The notes: generated by a model from the letters alone, not told the origin. A stretch of 64,000 nt of DNA from DATCLS01 sp035296625 (GCA_035296625.1 DATHAO010000042.1:1-64000); one strand, 5' to 3'; positions 50,209 to 61,967 are shown, numbered from the stretch's first letter. Numbers and translations: made by a program.

Positions 50209-51108
50209 TCAGCCGTGTGCGCCGGGCCAGTCGGCGAAGGACCGTCCGGTGATGCGCTCGTAGGCCTCGACGTAGCGGGCGCTCGTTGCCTCGACCACCT
50301 CGGCGGGCAGCGAGGGGGGCGGGGGCGCCTTGTCCCAGTCGAGAGTCTCGAGGTAGTCGCGCACCGGTTGCTTGTCGAACGAGGGGGGTGTCGCGCCCGG
50401 CACCCACCGGTCGACCGGCCAGAACCGCGACGAGTCGGGCGTCAACACCTCGTCGCACAGGACGAGCTCGCCGTCGACGAGGCCCATCTCGAACTTGGTG
50501 TCGGCGATGATGATGCCGCGCTCACGGGCCCACTCGGCCCCCCGGCGGTACAGCTCCACCGCCACGTCGCGCACCTGGGCGGCGAGCGCCTCGCCGACGA
50601 GGTCGGCGGCGGCTCTGAAGGAGATGTTCTCGTCGTGACCCTCATCGGCCTTCGTCGACGGCGTGAACACCGGCTCGGGCAGCCGGTCCGATTCACGCAG
50701 ACCGGCGGGCAGCGGCGCGCCGTGCATGGTGCCGGCCCGCGAGTACTCCTTCCACGCCGAGCCGGACAGGTAGCCGCGCACGATGCACTCGATCGGTAAC
50801 ATGTCGGCTTTGTGCGTGAGCATCACGCGCCCGACGAGGTCGTTGGCCCCGGCCGCACCTTGCGTCGTCGCCGGCAGATCGGCCACGTCCGTGGAGATGA
50901 GGTGGCCGCGCACGACGTCGCCGAAGAGGTCGAACCAGAAGGCGGACATGGCCGTCAGTACGCGCCCCTTCTGGGGGATCGGCTCAGCCATGACCACGTC
51001 GAACGCCGAGATGCGATCGCTCGTCACCATCAGTAGGCGATCGTCACCGACGGCGTAGATGTCGCGAACCTTGCCCGAGTGGATGTGTGGGAGACCGAGA
51101 TCGGTCAC
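50209..51108 (-). CDS. purC: Phosphoribosylaminoimidazole-succinocarboxamide synthase (SAICAR synthetase)
   Basis: This 299-residue enzyme joins CAIR and aspartate with ATP. SGKVRDIYAVGDDRLLMVTSDRISAFD near the start, ECIVRGYLSGSAWKEY, TPSTKADEGHDENIS and IIIADTKFEMGLVDGELVLCDEVLTPDSSRFW are all signature segments. The length fits the bacterial/eukaryotic long form (SAICAR synthase of about 300 residues). The start is a GTG with GGAGG 6 bases upstream, so unlike its neighbours it has a proper leader. Confidence 0.97.
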   Translation of the reverse strand: MTDLGLPHIHSGKVRDIYAVGDDRLLMVTSDRISAFDVVMAEPIPQKGRVLTAMSAFWFDLFGDVVRGHLISTDVADLPATTQGAAGANDLVGRVMLTHKADMLPIECIVRGYLSGSAWKEYSRAGTMHGAPLPAGLRESDRLPEPVFTPSTKADEGHDENISFRAAADLVGEALAAQVRDVAVELYRRGAEWARERGIIIADTKFEMGLVDGELVLCDEVLTPDSSRFWPVDRWVPGATPPSFDKQPVRDYLETLDWDKAPPPPSLPAEVVEATSARYVEAYERITGRSFADWPGAHG

Positions 51109-51252
51109 GGGAACCTCCGGAAGGGGGAACTGACCACCATTGTCGCCGCCGTGGCGCCCCGGCTACCGCCATGGTGCACGACGCAATTTTGTGTCCAGGA
51201 GTCTCACTAACCGTCCTTCACCACGCCACACCACCGACGGCCATGCGCGGCG

Positions 51253-52698
51253 CTACAGGATCGGTTCCGGACGGTACGCGGCCGCCTCCGGGTGGGCGGC
51301 GGCTATCGCTTCGACTTGGCGGGTGAACGCCTCGATCTGCTGGGGCGCCGTGCCGACGAAGTCGACGCGGTCGGCGAGCACGGCGTCGAGCGTCTCCCGA
51401 TCGAGCCCGAGGCGCTCGTCGGCGGACAGGCGGTCGACGAGGTCGTTCGTGTCCGCCCCCTCGCGCAGGGCCAGGGCGACCGCCACGGCGTGGGACTTGA
51501 TCGCCTCGTGGGCCTGCTCCCGGCCCACGCCGGCCCGCACGGCCGCCACCAGCACCTTCGTGGTGGCGAGGAACGGCAGGTAGCGGTCGAGCTCGCGCCC
51601 GATCACCGCCGGGTAGGCGCCGAAACCCTCGAGCACGGCCAGGAAAGTCTCGAACAGGCCGTCGGAGGCGAGGAAGGCCCCGGGCAGGGCCACGCGCCGC
51701 ACGACCGAGCACGACACGTCGCCCTCGTTCCACTGGTCGCCGGCCAGCTCGGAGGTCATCGACAGGTAGCCGCGCACGACGACGGCCAGCCCGTTGATCC
51801 GCTCGGCCGACCGGGTGTTCATCTTGTGGGGCATGGCCGAGCTGCCGACCTGGCCGGCGGCGAAGCCCTCGGTGACGAGCTCGTGGCCGGCCATGAGGCG
51901 GATCGTGGTGGCGAGGCTGGACGGGCCGGCCGTGGCCTGCACCAGCGCCGCGACCACGTCGAGGTCGAGCGAGCGGGGGTAGACCTGACCGACGTTGGTG
52001 AGGGCCGCGGTGAAGCCGAGGTGGTCGAGCACGGCCTCCTCGAGCCGGTCGACCGCAGACGGGTCGCCGCCGAGCAGGTCGAGCTGGTCCTGCTGCGTGC
52101 CCACCGGACCCTTGATGCCGCGCAGCGGGTAGCGGGCGAGCAGCTCCTCGACCCGGCGGAACGCCTGGAGCAGCTCCTCGCCGGCGTTGGCGAAGCGCTT
52201 GCCCAGCGTCGTTGCCTGGGCCGCCACGTTGTGGCTGCGCCCGGCCATGACCAGCGTGGCGTGCTCGGCGGCTCGCTCGGCGAGGCGAACGAGTGCCGTG
52301 ACCATGCGATCGCGCACCAGCTCGAGCGCCAAGCGCACCTGCAGCTGCTCGACGTTCTCGGTGAGGTCGCGCGAGGTCATGCCGGCGTGCGCGTGCTCGT
52401 GGCCGGCCAGCGCCGAGAACTCCTCGATGCGCGCCTTCACGTCGTGGCGGGTCAGCCGCTCCCGGGCCTCGATCGAGGCGAGGTCGACCTTGTCGACGAC
52501 GGCCCGATAGTCGGCGATCGCCTCCGCGGGGATGGCGACACCCAGGCCGGCCTGGGCATCCATGACGGCCACCCACAGACGGCGCTCGAGGCGCACCTTG
52601 GTCTCGGGCGACCACAGCTCGACCATCGGGGTGCTGGCGTAGCGGGAGGCCAGCACGTCGGGCAGCGCGGGTCTCACGTTTCCATCCTCGCCCGTCAC
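51253..52698 (-). CDS. purB: Adenylosuccinate lyase
   Basis: This 481-residue fumarase-superfamily enzyme acts twice in purine synthesis (SAICAR to AICAR, and adenylosuccinate to AMP). The superfamily signature GSSAMPHKMN is clear, with HEHAHAGMTSRDLTENVEQL, MAGRSHNVAAQATTLGKRF and LKGPVGTQQDQ-like sequence before it. The start is a GTG overlapping the purE stop (GTGA), giving the coupled order purD-purE-purB. About 145 bases without a gene separate it from purC. Confidence 0.96.
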   Translation of the reverse strand: MTGEDGNVRPALPDVLASRYASTPMVELWSPETKVRLERRLWVAVMDAQAGLGVAIPAEAIADYRAVVDKVDLASIEARERLTRHDVKARIEEFSALAGHEHAHAGMTSRDLTENVEQLQVRLALELVRDRMVTALVRLAERAAEHATLVMAGRSHNVAAQATTLGKRFANAGEELLQAFRRVEELLARYPLRGIKGPVGTQQDQLDLLGGDPSAVDRLEEAVLDHLGFTAALTNVGQVYPRSLDLDVVAALVQATAGPSSLATTIRLMAGHELVTEGFAAGQVGSSAMPHKMNTRSAERINGLAVVVRGYLSMTSELAGDQWNEGDVSCSVVRRVALPGAFLASDGLFETFLAVLEGFGAYPAVIGRELDRYLPFLATTKVLVAAVRAGVGREQAHEAIKSHAVAVALALREGADTNDLVDRLSADERLGLDRETLDAVLADRVDFVGTAPQQIEAFTRQVEAIAAAHPEAAAYRPEPIL

Positions 52699-53159
52699 GA
52701 CGGTGGGGGGACCATCTCGTCGCGGTGCTTCGCCAGCTGGTCGGCCAGGTCGGCGTCGTCGACCGCCAGGATCTGCACAGCGAGGAGGGCGGCGTTCATG
52801 GCCCCGTCGACGGCCACTGTGGCCACGGGGATGCCCTTCGGCATCTGCACGGTGGCGTAGAGCGCGTCGACCCCGTTGAGCGCGCCGCCGGACAGCGGCA
52901 CGCCGATCACGGGCAGCGTCGTCTGGCCCGCCACGGCCCCGGCCAGGTGGGCAGCCATGCCGGCGCCGCAGATGATCACTGCGTAGCCCCGCTCGCGGGC
53001 CGAGGAGGCGAACTCGGCGACGAGCGCCGGGGACCGGTGCGCGGACATGACCCGCACGTCGGCCTCGATGCCGTAGCGGGCGAGGGTGTCGACCGCCGGC
53101 TTCATCTTGTCCTTGTCGCTGGCCGACCCCATCAGGACGGCGACCTTGGGTGCGCTCAC
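52695..53159 (-). CDS. purE: N5-carboxyaminoimidazole ribonucleotide mutase
   Basis: This 154-residue enzyme rearranges N5-CAIR to CAIR (class I). Motifs GSASDKDKM, VMSAHRSPALVAEF, ICGAGMAAHLAGAVAGQT and GVPLSGGALNGVDALYATVQMPKGIPVATVA are present. Class I PurE normally needs purK, which is not in this window. Its GTG overlaps the purD stop (GTGA). Confidence 0.96.
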   Translation of the reverse strand: MSAPKVAVLMGSASDKDKMKPAVDTLARYGIEADVRVMSAHRSPALVAEFASSARERGYAVIICGAGMAAHLAGAVAGQTTLPVIGVPLSGGALNGVDALYATVQMPKGIPVATVAVDGAMNAALLAVQILAVDDADLADQLAKHRDEMVPPPS

Positions 53160-54406
53160 GGGCGGGATGCCTCCAGGGCGATGTCGTTGCGGTGGTACAG
53201 GCCGCGCCACGAGATGTGGGCTGCGGCCCGGTAGGCCTTGGCGCGGGCCTCGGCCACGGTGCCGCCGGTGGCGGTGACGTCGAGCACCCGGCCCCCGGCG
53301 GTCACCAGACGCCCGTGCCCGTCCACGGCCACGCCGGCGCAGAACACGGTGGCGCCCTCGGCCTCGGCCTCGGCCAAGCCGGTGATGGGGTCGCCGGTGC
53401 GCGGGGTCGCCGGGTAGCCCTCGGACGCCAGCACGACGGTCACGGCGGCGGCGTCGACGAAGCGGGGCTCGCCGACCAGGCAGCCGGCGGCGGCCTCGGC
53501 CAGCAGGGTGGTCAGGTCGCTGGCCAAGCGGGGCAGCACGACCTGGGCTTCGGGGTCGCCGAAGCGGACGTTGTACTCGACCAGCTTCGGTCCCTCGGCA
53601 GTCAGCATGAGGCCGGCGTAGAGGATGCCCCGGTAGTCGATGCCGCGACGGACCAGCTCGGCGAGCGTGGGCTCGACGCAGCGCTCCATCACCAGGCCGA
53701 CGACCTCGTCGGGCGTGCCGGCCGAGCCGCCGGCGGACACGGGCGGCAGCGGGGCGGGCGAGTAGGCGCCCATTCCGCCCGTGTTCGGGCCGGCGTCGCC
53801 GTCGCCGATGCGCTTGAAGTCCTGCGCGGGGGCGAGGGGCACGGCCCGGGTGCCGTCGCACACGGCGAGCACCGACAGCTCGGGGCCGACCATGCCCTCC
53901 TCGATCACCACCCGCCGGCCGGCGTCGCCGAAGCTGCGGCCGGCCAGCTTGGCCCGCACGTCCTCGACGGCCTCGTCGAGCTCGTCGGTGACGAGCACGC
54001 CCTTCCCGGCCGCCAGGCCGTCGGTCTTGACGACCCACGGCGCGGGCAGTGAGCGGAGGAAGTCGAGCGCCGGCTTCTCCTCGTCGAACGCGGCGTGGCG
54101 GGCCGTCGGCGCCCCCGCCGCGTCCAGGAGGTCCTTCATGTACGCCTTCGAGCCCTCGAGCCGGGCTCCGTCGGCGCCGGGACCGAACACGAGCCGCCCG
54201 GCGGCCCGCAGCTCGTCGGCCAGGCCGGCCACCAGCGGGCCCTCGGGGCCGACCACGACGAGGTCGGCGTCGATCTCGTGGACCGGTACGCGGGTCGACC
54301 AGGGGATCCCCGGGTTCCCCGGCGTCACGACCACATCGGCGGTCCGCGCCAGCACGTGCGCGAGCGCATGCTCCCGCCCGCCCGCCCCGACCACACACAC
54401 CCTCAT
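53156..54406 (-). CDS. purD: Phosphoribosylamine-glycine ligase (GAR synthetase)
   Basis: This 416-residue ATP-grasp enzyme makes GAR. It shows VVGAGGREHALAH at the N-terminus, the ATP-grasp segment WVVKTDGLAAGKGVLV, GPNTGGMGAYSPAPLPP and VEYNVRFGDPEAQVVLPRL, all diagnostic. The ATG at 54406 starts at the conserved MRVCVVG; the upstream sequence is arginine-rich and contains direct repeats. It heads the coupled purD-purE-purB run. Confidence 0.97.
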   Translation of the reverse strand: MRVCVVGAGGREHALAHVLARTADVVVTPGNPGIPWSTRVPVHEIDADLVVVGPEGPLVAGLADELRAAGRLVFGPGADGARLEGSKAYMKDLLDAAGAPTARHAAFDEEKPALDFLRSLPAPWVVKTDGLAAGKGVLVTDELDEAVEDVRAKLAGRSFGDAGRRVVIEEGMVGPELSVLAVCDGTRAVPLAPAQDFKRIGDGDAGPNTGGMGAYSPAPLPPVSAGGSAGTPDEVVGLVMERCVEPTLAELVRRGIDYRGILYAGLMLTAEGPKLVEYNVRFGDPEAQVVLPRLASDLTTLLAEAAAGCLVGEPRFVDAAAVTVVLASEGYPATPRTGDPITGLAEAEAEGATVFCAGVAVDGHGRLVTAGGRVLDVTATGGTVAEARAKAYRAAAHISWRGLYHRNDIALEASRP

Positions 54407-54510
54407 GCCTGCCCCACCCGCCGAGAGGACCAGCCGAACCCCCCGGAACGACCGGCGACCCACGCCGACCACCCGCCGGACCACCCGGAGCGGGCGTACC
54501 GGGTGGCGAG

Positions 54511-54561
54511 GCGGTCCGAGCGAACGGGTGCCAGGCCCTGGACGCGGTCCGAGCGAACGGG
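54511..54561. repeat. Direct repeat between purD and purA
   Basis: The 18-base sequence GCGGTCCGAGCGAACGGG occurs at 54511-54528 and again at 54544-54561, with a 33-base period. The 262-base gap 54407-54668 holds no gene; the repeat lies about 105 bases upstream of purD and may be regulatory. Confidence 0.6.
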
Positions 54562-54668
54562 CGCCGAGGATGCCGGGCGCTGGAGGCGCGCCAGCGCCGA
54601 CGGCGGTAGCCCGGCACCGCAGGCGACAGGACCCGTGAGCGGACACCCCCCACCGGCCGCGAGAGGCC

Positions 54669-55949
54669 TCACGGCTTCAGCACCACGAACTGGTCCCTCC
54701 CCGGCCCCACCCCTACCAGCCGGATCGGCGCGTGGATCTGGTCCTCGAGGAACGCCAGATAGTCCCGGGCCGCAGACGGCAGGCCGCGCACCTCGGTGAC
54801 GGCGGACAGGTCGGTGCCCCAGCCCGGCAGCTCCTCGTAGACCGGGCGCACCTTGTGCAGCAGCGACTGGTCGTCGGGGAACCGCTCGATGCGGCGCCCG
54901 TCGGCCTCGTAGGCCACGCACACCTTCACGGCCTCGAACGCGTCGAGCACGTCGAGCTTGGTGATCGCCACCTCGGACAGGGAGTTGAGCCGCACGGCGT
55001 GGCGCAGCATCACGGCGTCGAACCAGCCGGCCCGACGGCGCCGCCCGGTGTTGGTGCCGTACTCGTGGCCCCGGTCGACGAGGGCGTCGCCCACGTCGTC
55101 GAGCAGCTCGGTGGGGAACGGCCCCGACCCGACCCGGGTGATGTAGGCCTTGGCCACGCCCACGACCCGGTCGATGAGCAGGGGCCCGACGCCCGCGCCG
55201 GGGCCGACGCCGCCGGCGACCGGGTTCGACGAGGTGACGTAGGGATACGTGCCGTGGTCGAGGTCGAGGAACGTGGCCTGGGCCCCCTCGAACAGCACGT
55301 GCTGGCCGGCGTCGAGGGCGTCGTGCACGAGGTTGACAGTGTCGGCCACGAACGGCTTGAGCCGGGGGGCCAGCTCGCCCACGTAGCGCTGTGCGATCTC
55401 GTCGGCATCGGGCGGCAGCTGGTTGTAGACCTTCGCCAGCATCTGCCCCTTCTCTTTGAGCACCAGGTCGAGCTTCTGGCGGAAGATCTTGGGGTCGTAC
55501 AGGTCCTGCACGCGCAGGCCCACCCGGGCGGCCTTGTCGGCGTAGGCGGGTCCGATGCCGCGCTTGGTCGTGCCGAGCTTGCTCTTGCCGAGGTGCCGCT
55601 CGGTGACCCGGTCGACCAGCTGGTGGTACGGCAGGATCAGGTGGGCGCTCGACGAGACCCGCACGCGGCTGCAGTCGACGCCTCGGCGCGTCAGCTCGTC
55701 CATCTCGTCGAGCAGCACGGCCGGGTCGACCACCACGCCGTTGCCGATCACCGGCGTGATGTGGTCGTAGAGCACGCCGGACGGGATCAGCTGGAGGGCG
55801 AAGCTCTCGCCGTCGACGACCAGGGTGTGCCCCGCGTTGTGCCCGCCCTGGTAGCGGACGACGAGGTGCATCTCCTTGGCGAAGAGGTCGGTGAACTTGC
55901 CCTTGCCCTCGTCGCCCCACTGGGTTCCGACCACGATCGTCGCCGGCAC
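54669..55949 (-). CDS. purA: Adenylosuccinate synthetase
   Basis: This 426-residue GTP-dependent enzyme joins IMP and aspartate. It begins with the P-loop region VVGTQWGDEGKGKFTDLFA and has QGGHNAGHT, TTKRGIGPAYADKAAR, LFEGAQATFLDLDHGTYPYVTSSN and GTNTGRRRRAGWFDAV, and ends with the GVGPGRDQ segment near residue 415. The start is GTG 55949 with AGGAG 9 bases upstream. Confidence 0.97.
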   Translation of the reverse strand: MPATIVVGTQWGDEGKGKFTDLFAKEMHLVVRYQGGHNAGHTLVVDGESFALQLIPSGVLYDHITPVIGNGVVVDPAVLLDEMDELTRRGVDCSRVRVSSSAHLILPYHQLVDRVTERHLGKSKLGTTKRGIGPAYADKAARVGLRVQDLYDPKIFRQKLDLVLKEKGQMLAKVYNQLPPDADEIAQRYVGELAPRLKPFVADTVNLVHDALDAGQHVLFEGAQATFLDLDHGTYPYVTSSNPVAGGVGPGAGVGPLLIDRVVGVAKAYITRVGSGPFPTELLDDVGDALVDRGHEYGTNTGRRRRAGWFDAVMLRHAVRLNSLSEVAITKLDVLDAFEAVKVCVAYEADGRRIERFPDDQSLLHKVRPVYEELPGWGTDLSAVTEVRGLPSAARDYLAFLEDQIHAPIRLVGVGPGRDQFVVLKP

Positions 55950-55984
55950 GTGTCGCTGCTCCTGGTCTCGGGCGGGGACGGGCC

Positions 55985-55990
55985 ACCCTA
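55985..55990 (-). promoter_or_regulatory. Candidate -10 hexamer of purA
   Basis: TAGGGT on the minus strand, 35 bases before the GTG at 55949; the leader contains AGGAG. Confidence 0.3.
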
Positions 55991-56041
55991 CCCGAGGCGG
56001 TGACCAGGTCCGACGCCGCAGGAGCGCCGGACCGGTGACGA

Positions 56042-58534
<2,493 letters not shown>

Positions 58535-58541
58535 GCCGGCC

Positions 58542-58547
58542 AGCTTA
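58542..58547 (-). promoter_or_regulatory. Leaderless -10 hexamer of clpB
   Basis: TAAGCT on the minus strand, 7 bases before the ATG at 58534. Confidence 0.45.
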
Positions 58548-58563
58548 CCCACCAGTGAGGAAA

Positions 58564-58584
58564 CTTGACACCCGGCCACTCAAC
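58564..58584. promoter_or_regulatory. HAIR-like HspR operator upstream of clpB
   Basis: CTTGACA-N7-ACTCAAC matches the HspR HAIR consensus CTTGAGT-N7-ACTCAAG at 11 of 14 positions. It overlaps the place where the -35 of the clpB promoter should be, as expected of heat-shock repression by HspR. Confidence 0.6.
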
Positions 58585-58630
58585 TTTGGACCCAGGGCCC
58601 GCCGGCCCCCGGAGGGCCGTGTCCGGCGCC

Positions 58631-60451
58631 TCAGCCCCGGCTGGCCGGACCGTGCGGCGGGCCCGGAGACCCGCCCATCGGAGCCGGGGGCCACTCGCCC
58701 GAGGTCTCGGCGCGGACCCGCCGCCCGAAGCGACGGCCGCCGTTCTCGTCGGCCGGGCCCCCCTCGTCGTACGGGTAGACGCTCTCGAGGCCGTTGCCGT
58801 TCGTGCCACCCCGGCGCGACCCGCCGGCGGCCGCACCGACCGTGTCGTACCGGTAGGGCTCGCTGCCGAACGTGGCGTTCTCCGACAGGCTGTTGAGCAC
58901 CGTGCCGGCGAGCGGGGCGTTGACCTGGCGGAGCAGCTCGACAGCGCGGACGAGACCCCGCTTCGACGTCTGGTGGGCGGACGTGACGAGCAGGGACGTG
59001 TCGACCATGCGGGCCACGACCAGCGAGTCGGTCACCGGCAGCACGGGCGGGCAGTCGATGATGACGAGGTCGTAGGTCTGCCCGAGCACGTCGACCAGGC
59101 GCCGGGCCCGCTCGCCGCTCAGCAGCTCGGACGGGTTGGGGGGCGGCTGGCCCGCCGGCAGCACCGACAGGTTCGGCACGCCCGCCACCGTCTGGATCGC
59201 CTGGGGAAGCGTGACGTCGCCGATCAGCACGCCGGTCAGGCCGGGGGTGAGCGGCACGTCGAGGATGCGCTCGAGGCGGGGCCGGCGCAGGTCGCCGCCG
59301 ACCACGACCACCCGGTCGCCCGCCTGGGCAAAGGCCACCGCCAGGTTGACGGCGCAGAACGTCTTGCCCTCGGCCGGCGACGGGCTCGTGACCTGCACGA
59401 CCCGCACCTGTCGCTCGACGGCGAGGAACTTGACGGCCGTGCGCAACGAGCGGAACGCCTCGGCGGCGGGCGCGCTCGGGTGGGTGACGGTGATGAGCTC
59501 GGACTGGCCGCCCTCGACCTTGGGGATGAGGCCCAGCGTCGAGACGCCCGTGAAGCGCTCGACGACCTCCTTCGTCTTGACCGAGTCGTCGAAGTAGTCG
59601 CGGACGAACGCGAGCGCCGCCCCCAGGAACAGGCCGAACACGACGCCGATCGCGATGTTGAGCGGGATGTTCGGGCTGACCGGCGTCGAGGGGACGCCGG
59701 CGGCGCTGAGCACCTGCGCGTTGCCCGACGACGTGGCGGTCACGCCGAACTGCAGGTCGTTGATGCGCCCCCGCAGCTCGCCGAGCTTGGCGTAGAGCGG
59801 GTCGAGCTCGGGGGCCTTCTCGGCGCGCAGGGTGTCGAGGCGGGCCCGGTCGGCATCGGTGGCGTCGCCCGAGGCGATCTTGTCCTCGAGCTCCTTGATG
59901 GGCTGGCGGGCCTCGGCGATGTCGGCCTCGGTCTGGGCCACGAAGTTCTGGACCAGGTCCTGCTGGGTGATCAGCGTCTCGGCCTGCTTGACCTCGCGCA
60001 GCTCGACGTACGCGTTGGCGTAGACGTTGAGGAGGGTGGCGGCGTCCTCCGGGTCGGAGGACACGAGCGACAGCTCGACGACCGAGCTGGTCACGTTCTG
60101 GTTCTGGCCCTGCACCGGCTGGGTGGCGACCTTGTACACCTCGCTGTCGTCGAGTGAGCCGTTGTAGGCGGTCGCCGCAGCGAAGCGGACGTCGGTCGAG
60201 TTGAGGTACGCGAGCTCGCTGGCGGCCTGGCGGTCGAGGTCACCCCCGCCGTCGCCGAAGATGAGCGAGATGGGGTCGTTGACACCCGTCGTCTGCACCT
60301 GGGCCTTGACCCGGTACTTGGGGGCGGGGATCAGCGAGACGGCGAGCGCGATGCCGAGGAAGACCAGCGTGGTGAGGATGACCAACCAGCGACGCCGGGC
60401 TATGACTCCGAGATAGGACCGTAGATCCGGTTCCTCCAGCTGCGGATCCAT
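58631..60451 (-). CDS. Chain-length determinant with fused BY-kinase (second copy)
   Basis: This 606-residue Wzz-Wzc type protein has membrane helices at about 20-42 and 263-285 flanking an extracellular domain with a coiled coil (about 150-215). The kinase domain has Walker A SPSPAEGKTF (356-365), Walker A' VVVGGDLRRPR and Walker B LVIIDCPP. The C-terminal tail has tyrosines in EPYRYDT and SVYPYDE that could be autophosphorylated. ATG 60451 is chosen because TACAGT lies 9 bases upstream; ATG 60490 would add 13 residues. It is divergent from the O-antigen ligase gene. Confidence 0.92.
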   Translation of the reverse strand: MDPQLEEPDLRSYLGVIARRRWLVILTTLVFLGIALAVSLIPAPKYRVKAQVQTTGVNDPISLIFGDGGGDLDRQAASELAYLNSTDVRFAAATAYNGSLDDSEVYKVATQPVQGQNQNVTSSVVELSLVSSDPEDAATLLNVYANAYVELREVKQAETLITQQDLVQNFVAQTEADIAEARQPIKELEDKIASGDATDADRARLDTLRAEKAPELDPLYAKLGELRGRINDLQFGVTATSSGNAQVLSAAGVPSTPVSPNIPLNIAIGVVFGLFLGAALAFVRDYFDDSVKTKEVVERFTGVSTLGLIPKVEGGQSELITVTHPSAPAAEAFRSLRTAVKFLAVERQVRVVQVTSPSPAEGKTFCAVNLAVAFAQAGDRVVVVGGDLRRPRLERILDVPLTPGLTGVLIGDVTLPQAIQTVAGVPNLSVLPAGQPPPNPSELLSGERARRLVDVLGQTYDLVIIDCPPVLPVTDSLVVARMVDTSLLVTSAHQTSKRGLVRAVELLRQVNAPLAGTVLNSLSENATFGSEPYRYDTVGAAAGGSRRGGTNGNGLESVYPYDEGGPADENGGRRFGRRVRAETSGEWPPAPMGGSPGPPHGPASRG

Positions 60452-60460
60452 GGAGCCAGG

Positions 60461-60466
60461 ACTGTA
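60461..60466 (-). promoter_or_regulatory. Candidate -10 hexamer of the second Wzz/BY-kinase gene
   Basis: TACAGT on the minus strand, 9 bases before the ATG at 60451. Confidence 0.3.
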
Positions 60467-60521
60467 CTCGTCATTCGCCCGGCCGACCATGCGCGGCAGG
60501 CTCCGCTCGCGACGTCGGTGT

Positions 60522-60527
60522 TAGCGT
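60522..60527 (+). promoter_or_regulatory. Candidate -10 hexamer of the O-antigen ligase gene
   Basis: TAGCGT. Six bases on, at 60534, is an in-frame ATC; the first standard start is the GTG at 60564. Confidence 0.35.
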
Positions 60528-60563
60528 CGGCGCATCACGCCGAACCCGCTGACCTCGACGTCG

Positions 60564-61967
60564 GTGCCCCTCACCTCGGGGCACGGGAGCGATCTGCCGA
60601 CCGCCGAGGCGGCCGAGCGGACGGCCGAGCCCGCCCCCGCGACGGCCGGGCCGGCGCGCCGCAGCAGCCTCGCGCTGCACCTCGCGGTGATCGGAATCGT
60701 GCTGATGGGCCTCAACCGCACGCGGGTGGGCGGGTGGACCGTGTCCGACATCGCCTTCCTGCTGTCAGCCGCGTTCATCGTCGTCGACATCCTCGATGGC
60801 CGCGAGGGTCGCCTTGCGCCCAAGATGGCCCGCCGCGCCTCGCCGCCCGTCCTGCTCGGCAGCATCCTGCTGCTGACCGCAGGCACGCTGTCGGCCTTCC
60901 AGTCGTGGAACGCCGCCGAGTCGATGACGATCGTGCTGCGCTTCGGGTGGATCACCCTCGGGTTCTTCTGGGTGCTGCGCTCCGTTGCCGCCGACCGGGC
61001 GGGCCTCGACAAGCTGCTCGCCGCCTGGCGCATCATGATCCTGTTCAACTGCCTGATCGCCATCACGGGGCAGTTGGACATCACGAACTTCGGCGTGGAG
61101 AACGCCGAGGGTCGCCAGACTGCGTTCTTCGAGCAGCCCAACGAGCTGGCTGGCCTCATCGCTACCGGCCTGCCGCTGTTCCTGCTGGGGGTCCCCCGTC
61201 GCCGCACGTACCGCACCGACGGGCGCGACCTCCTCTCCCGGGCCTGGCCGACCGCCATCGTCCTCTACGCCATCGCCACGACCGGCTCGATGACTGGCCT
61301 GATCGCGGGCGCCGCCACCGTCCTGGCCATGCTGGCGGCCGGGGGCTGGCGGCACATCCGGCGGCCCGGGCGCGCCTGGACGTCACCGCTGCTGCCCATG
61401 GTCGTGGGCTTCCTGTCGATCGTGGGCCTGGTGGCGCTGTTCAACAGCGACCTGCCGGTGGTCGAGCGCTTTACGCGCTACACGTCGGGCGATGCCGCAG
61501 TGAACTACAGCGTCGACAGCCGCGAGGAGCGCAACTCGCAGGTCATCCAGCGCTTCGACGAGTCGCTCGTCGTGGGCCAGGGCTTCGGCAGCTACAACCC
61601 TGACGACCCGGGAGCCAGCGACGCCGCGGGCGCCCACAACATGTTCTTCCGGTTCATCTTCCAGGCCGGGCTCCCCGGCCTCGTGGGCGTGCTGGTGATC
61701 CTGCTCTTCACGTTGCAGCACGGCATCCGCCTGCTGGTCAACACCCGGGGTGACCCGTTGCAACCGACCGCGGTCGCGCTGCTCGCCACGTTCATCGGGG
61801 CCAACACGTTCGCCATGTTCCAGCCGACCGAGTACCAGCGCTACTACTGGGTGACGGCGGCGATGATCGGCGTGCTCTGGTCGGTCCGGCGAACCGAGGT
61901 GCGCGAGCAGGCCGCCGAGCGCCAGGCCGAGATCGACGCGATCCGCCGGCTGCCCGCCCGTCGCTGA
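60564..61967 (+). CDS. O-antigen ligase family protein
   Basis: This 467-residue protein has about 10-12 membrane helices and the Wzy_C/O-antigen ligase pattern: FFEQPNELAGLIATGLPLF, the periplasmic loop with NYSVDSREERNSQVIQRFDESLVVGQGFGSYN, and GAHNMFFRFIFQAGLPGLVGV, where the conserved His is typical of the WaaL/Wzy loop. It would polymerise or ligate glycan on the outer face. The GTG at 60564 has no ribosome binding site; an in-frame TAG at 60522 limits the start to 60534 (ATC), 60549 (CTG) or 60564. It is the only plus-strand gene in the second polysaccharide locus. Confidence 0.88.
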   Translation: MPLTSGHGSDLPTAEAAERTAEPAPATAGPARRSSLALHLAVIGIVLMGLNRTRVGGWTVSDIAFLLSAAFIVVDILDGREGRLAPKMARRASPPVLLGSILLLTAGTLSAFQSWNAAESMTIVLRFGWITLGFFWVLRSVAADRAGLDKLLAAWRIMILFNCLIAITGQLDITNFGVENAEGRQTAFFEQPNELAGLIATGLPLFLLGVPRRRTYRTDGRDLLSRAWPTAIVLYAIATTGSMTGLIAGAATVLAMLAAGGWRHIRRPGRAWTSPLLPMVVGFLSIVGLVALFNSDLPVVERFTRYTSGDAAVNYSVDSREERNSQVIQRFDESLVVGQGFGSYNPDDPGASDAAGAHNMFFRFIFQAGLPGLVGVLVILLFTLQHGIRLLVNTRGDPLQPTAVALLATFIGANTFAMFQPTEYQRYYWVTAAMIGVLWSVRRTEVREQAAERQAEIDAIRRLPARR

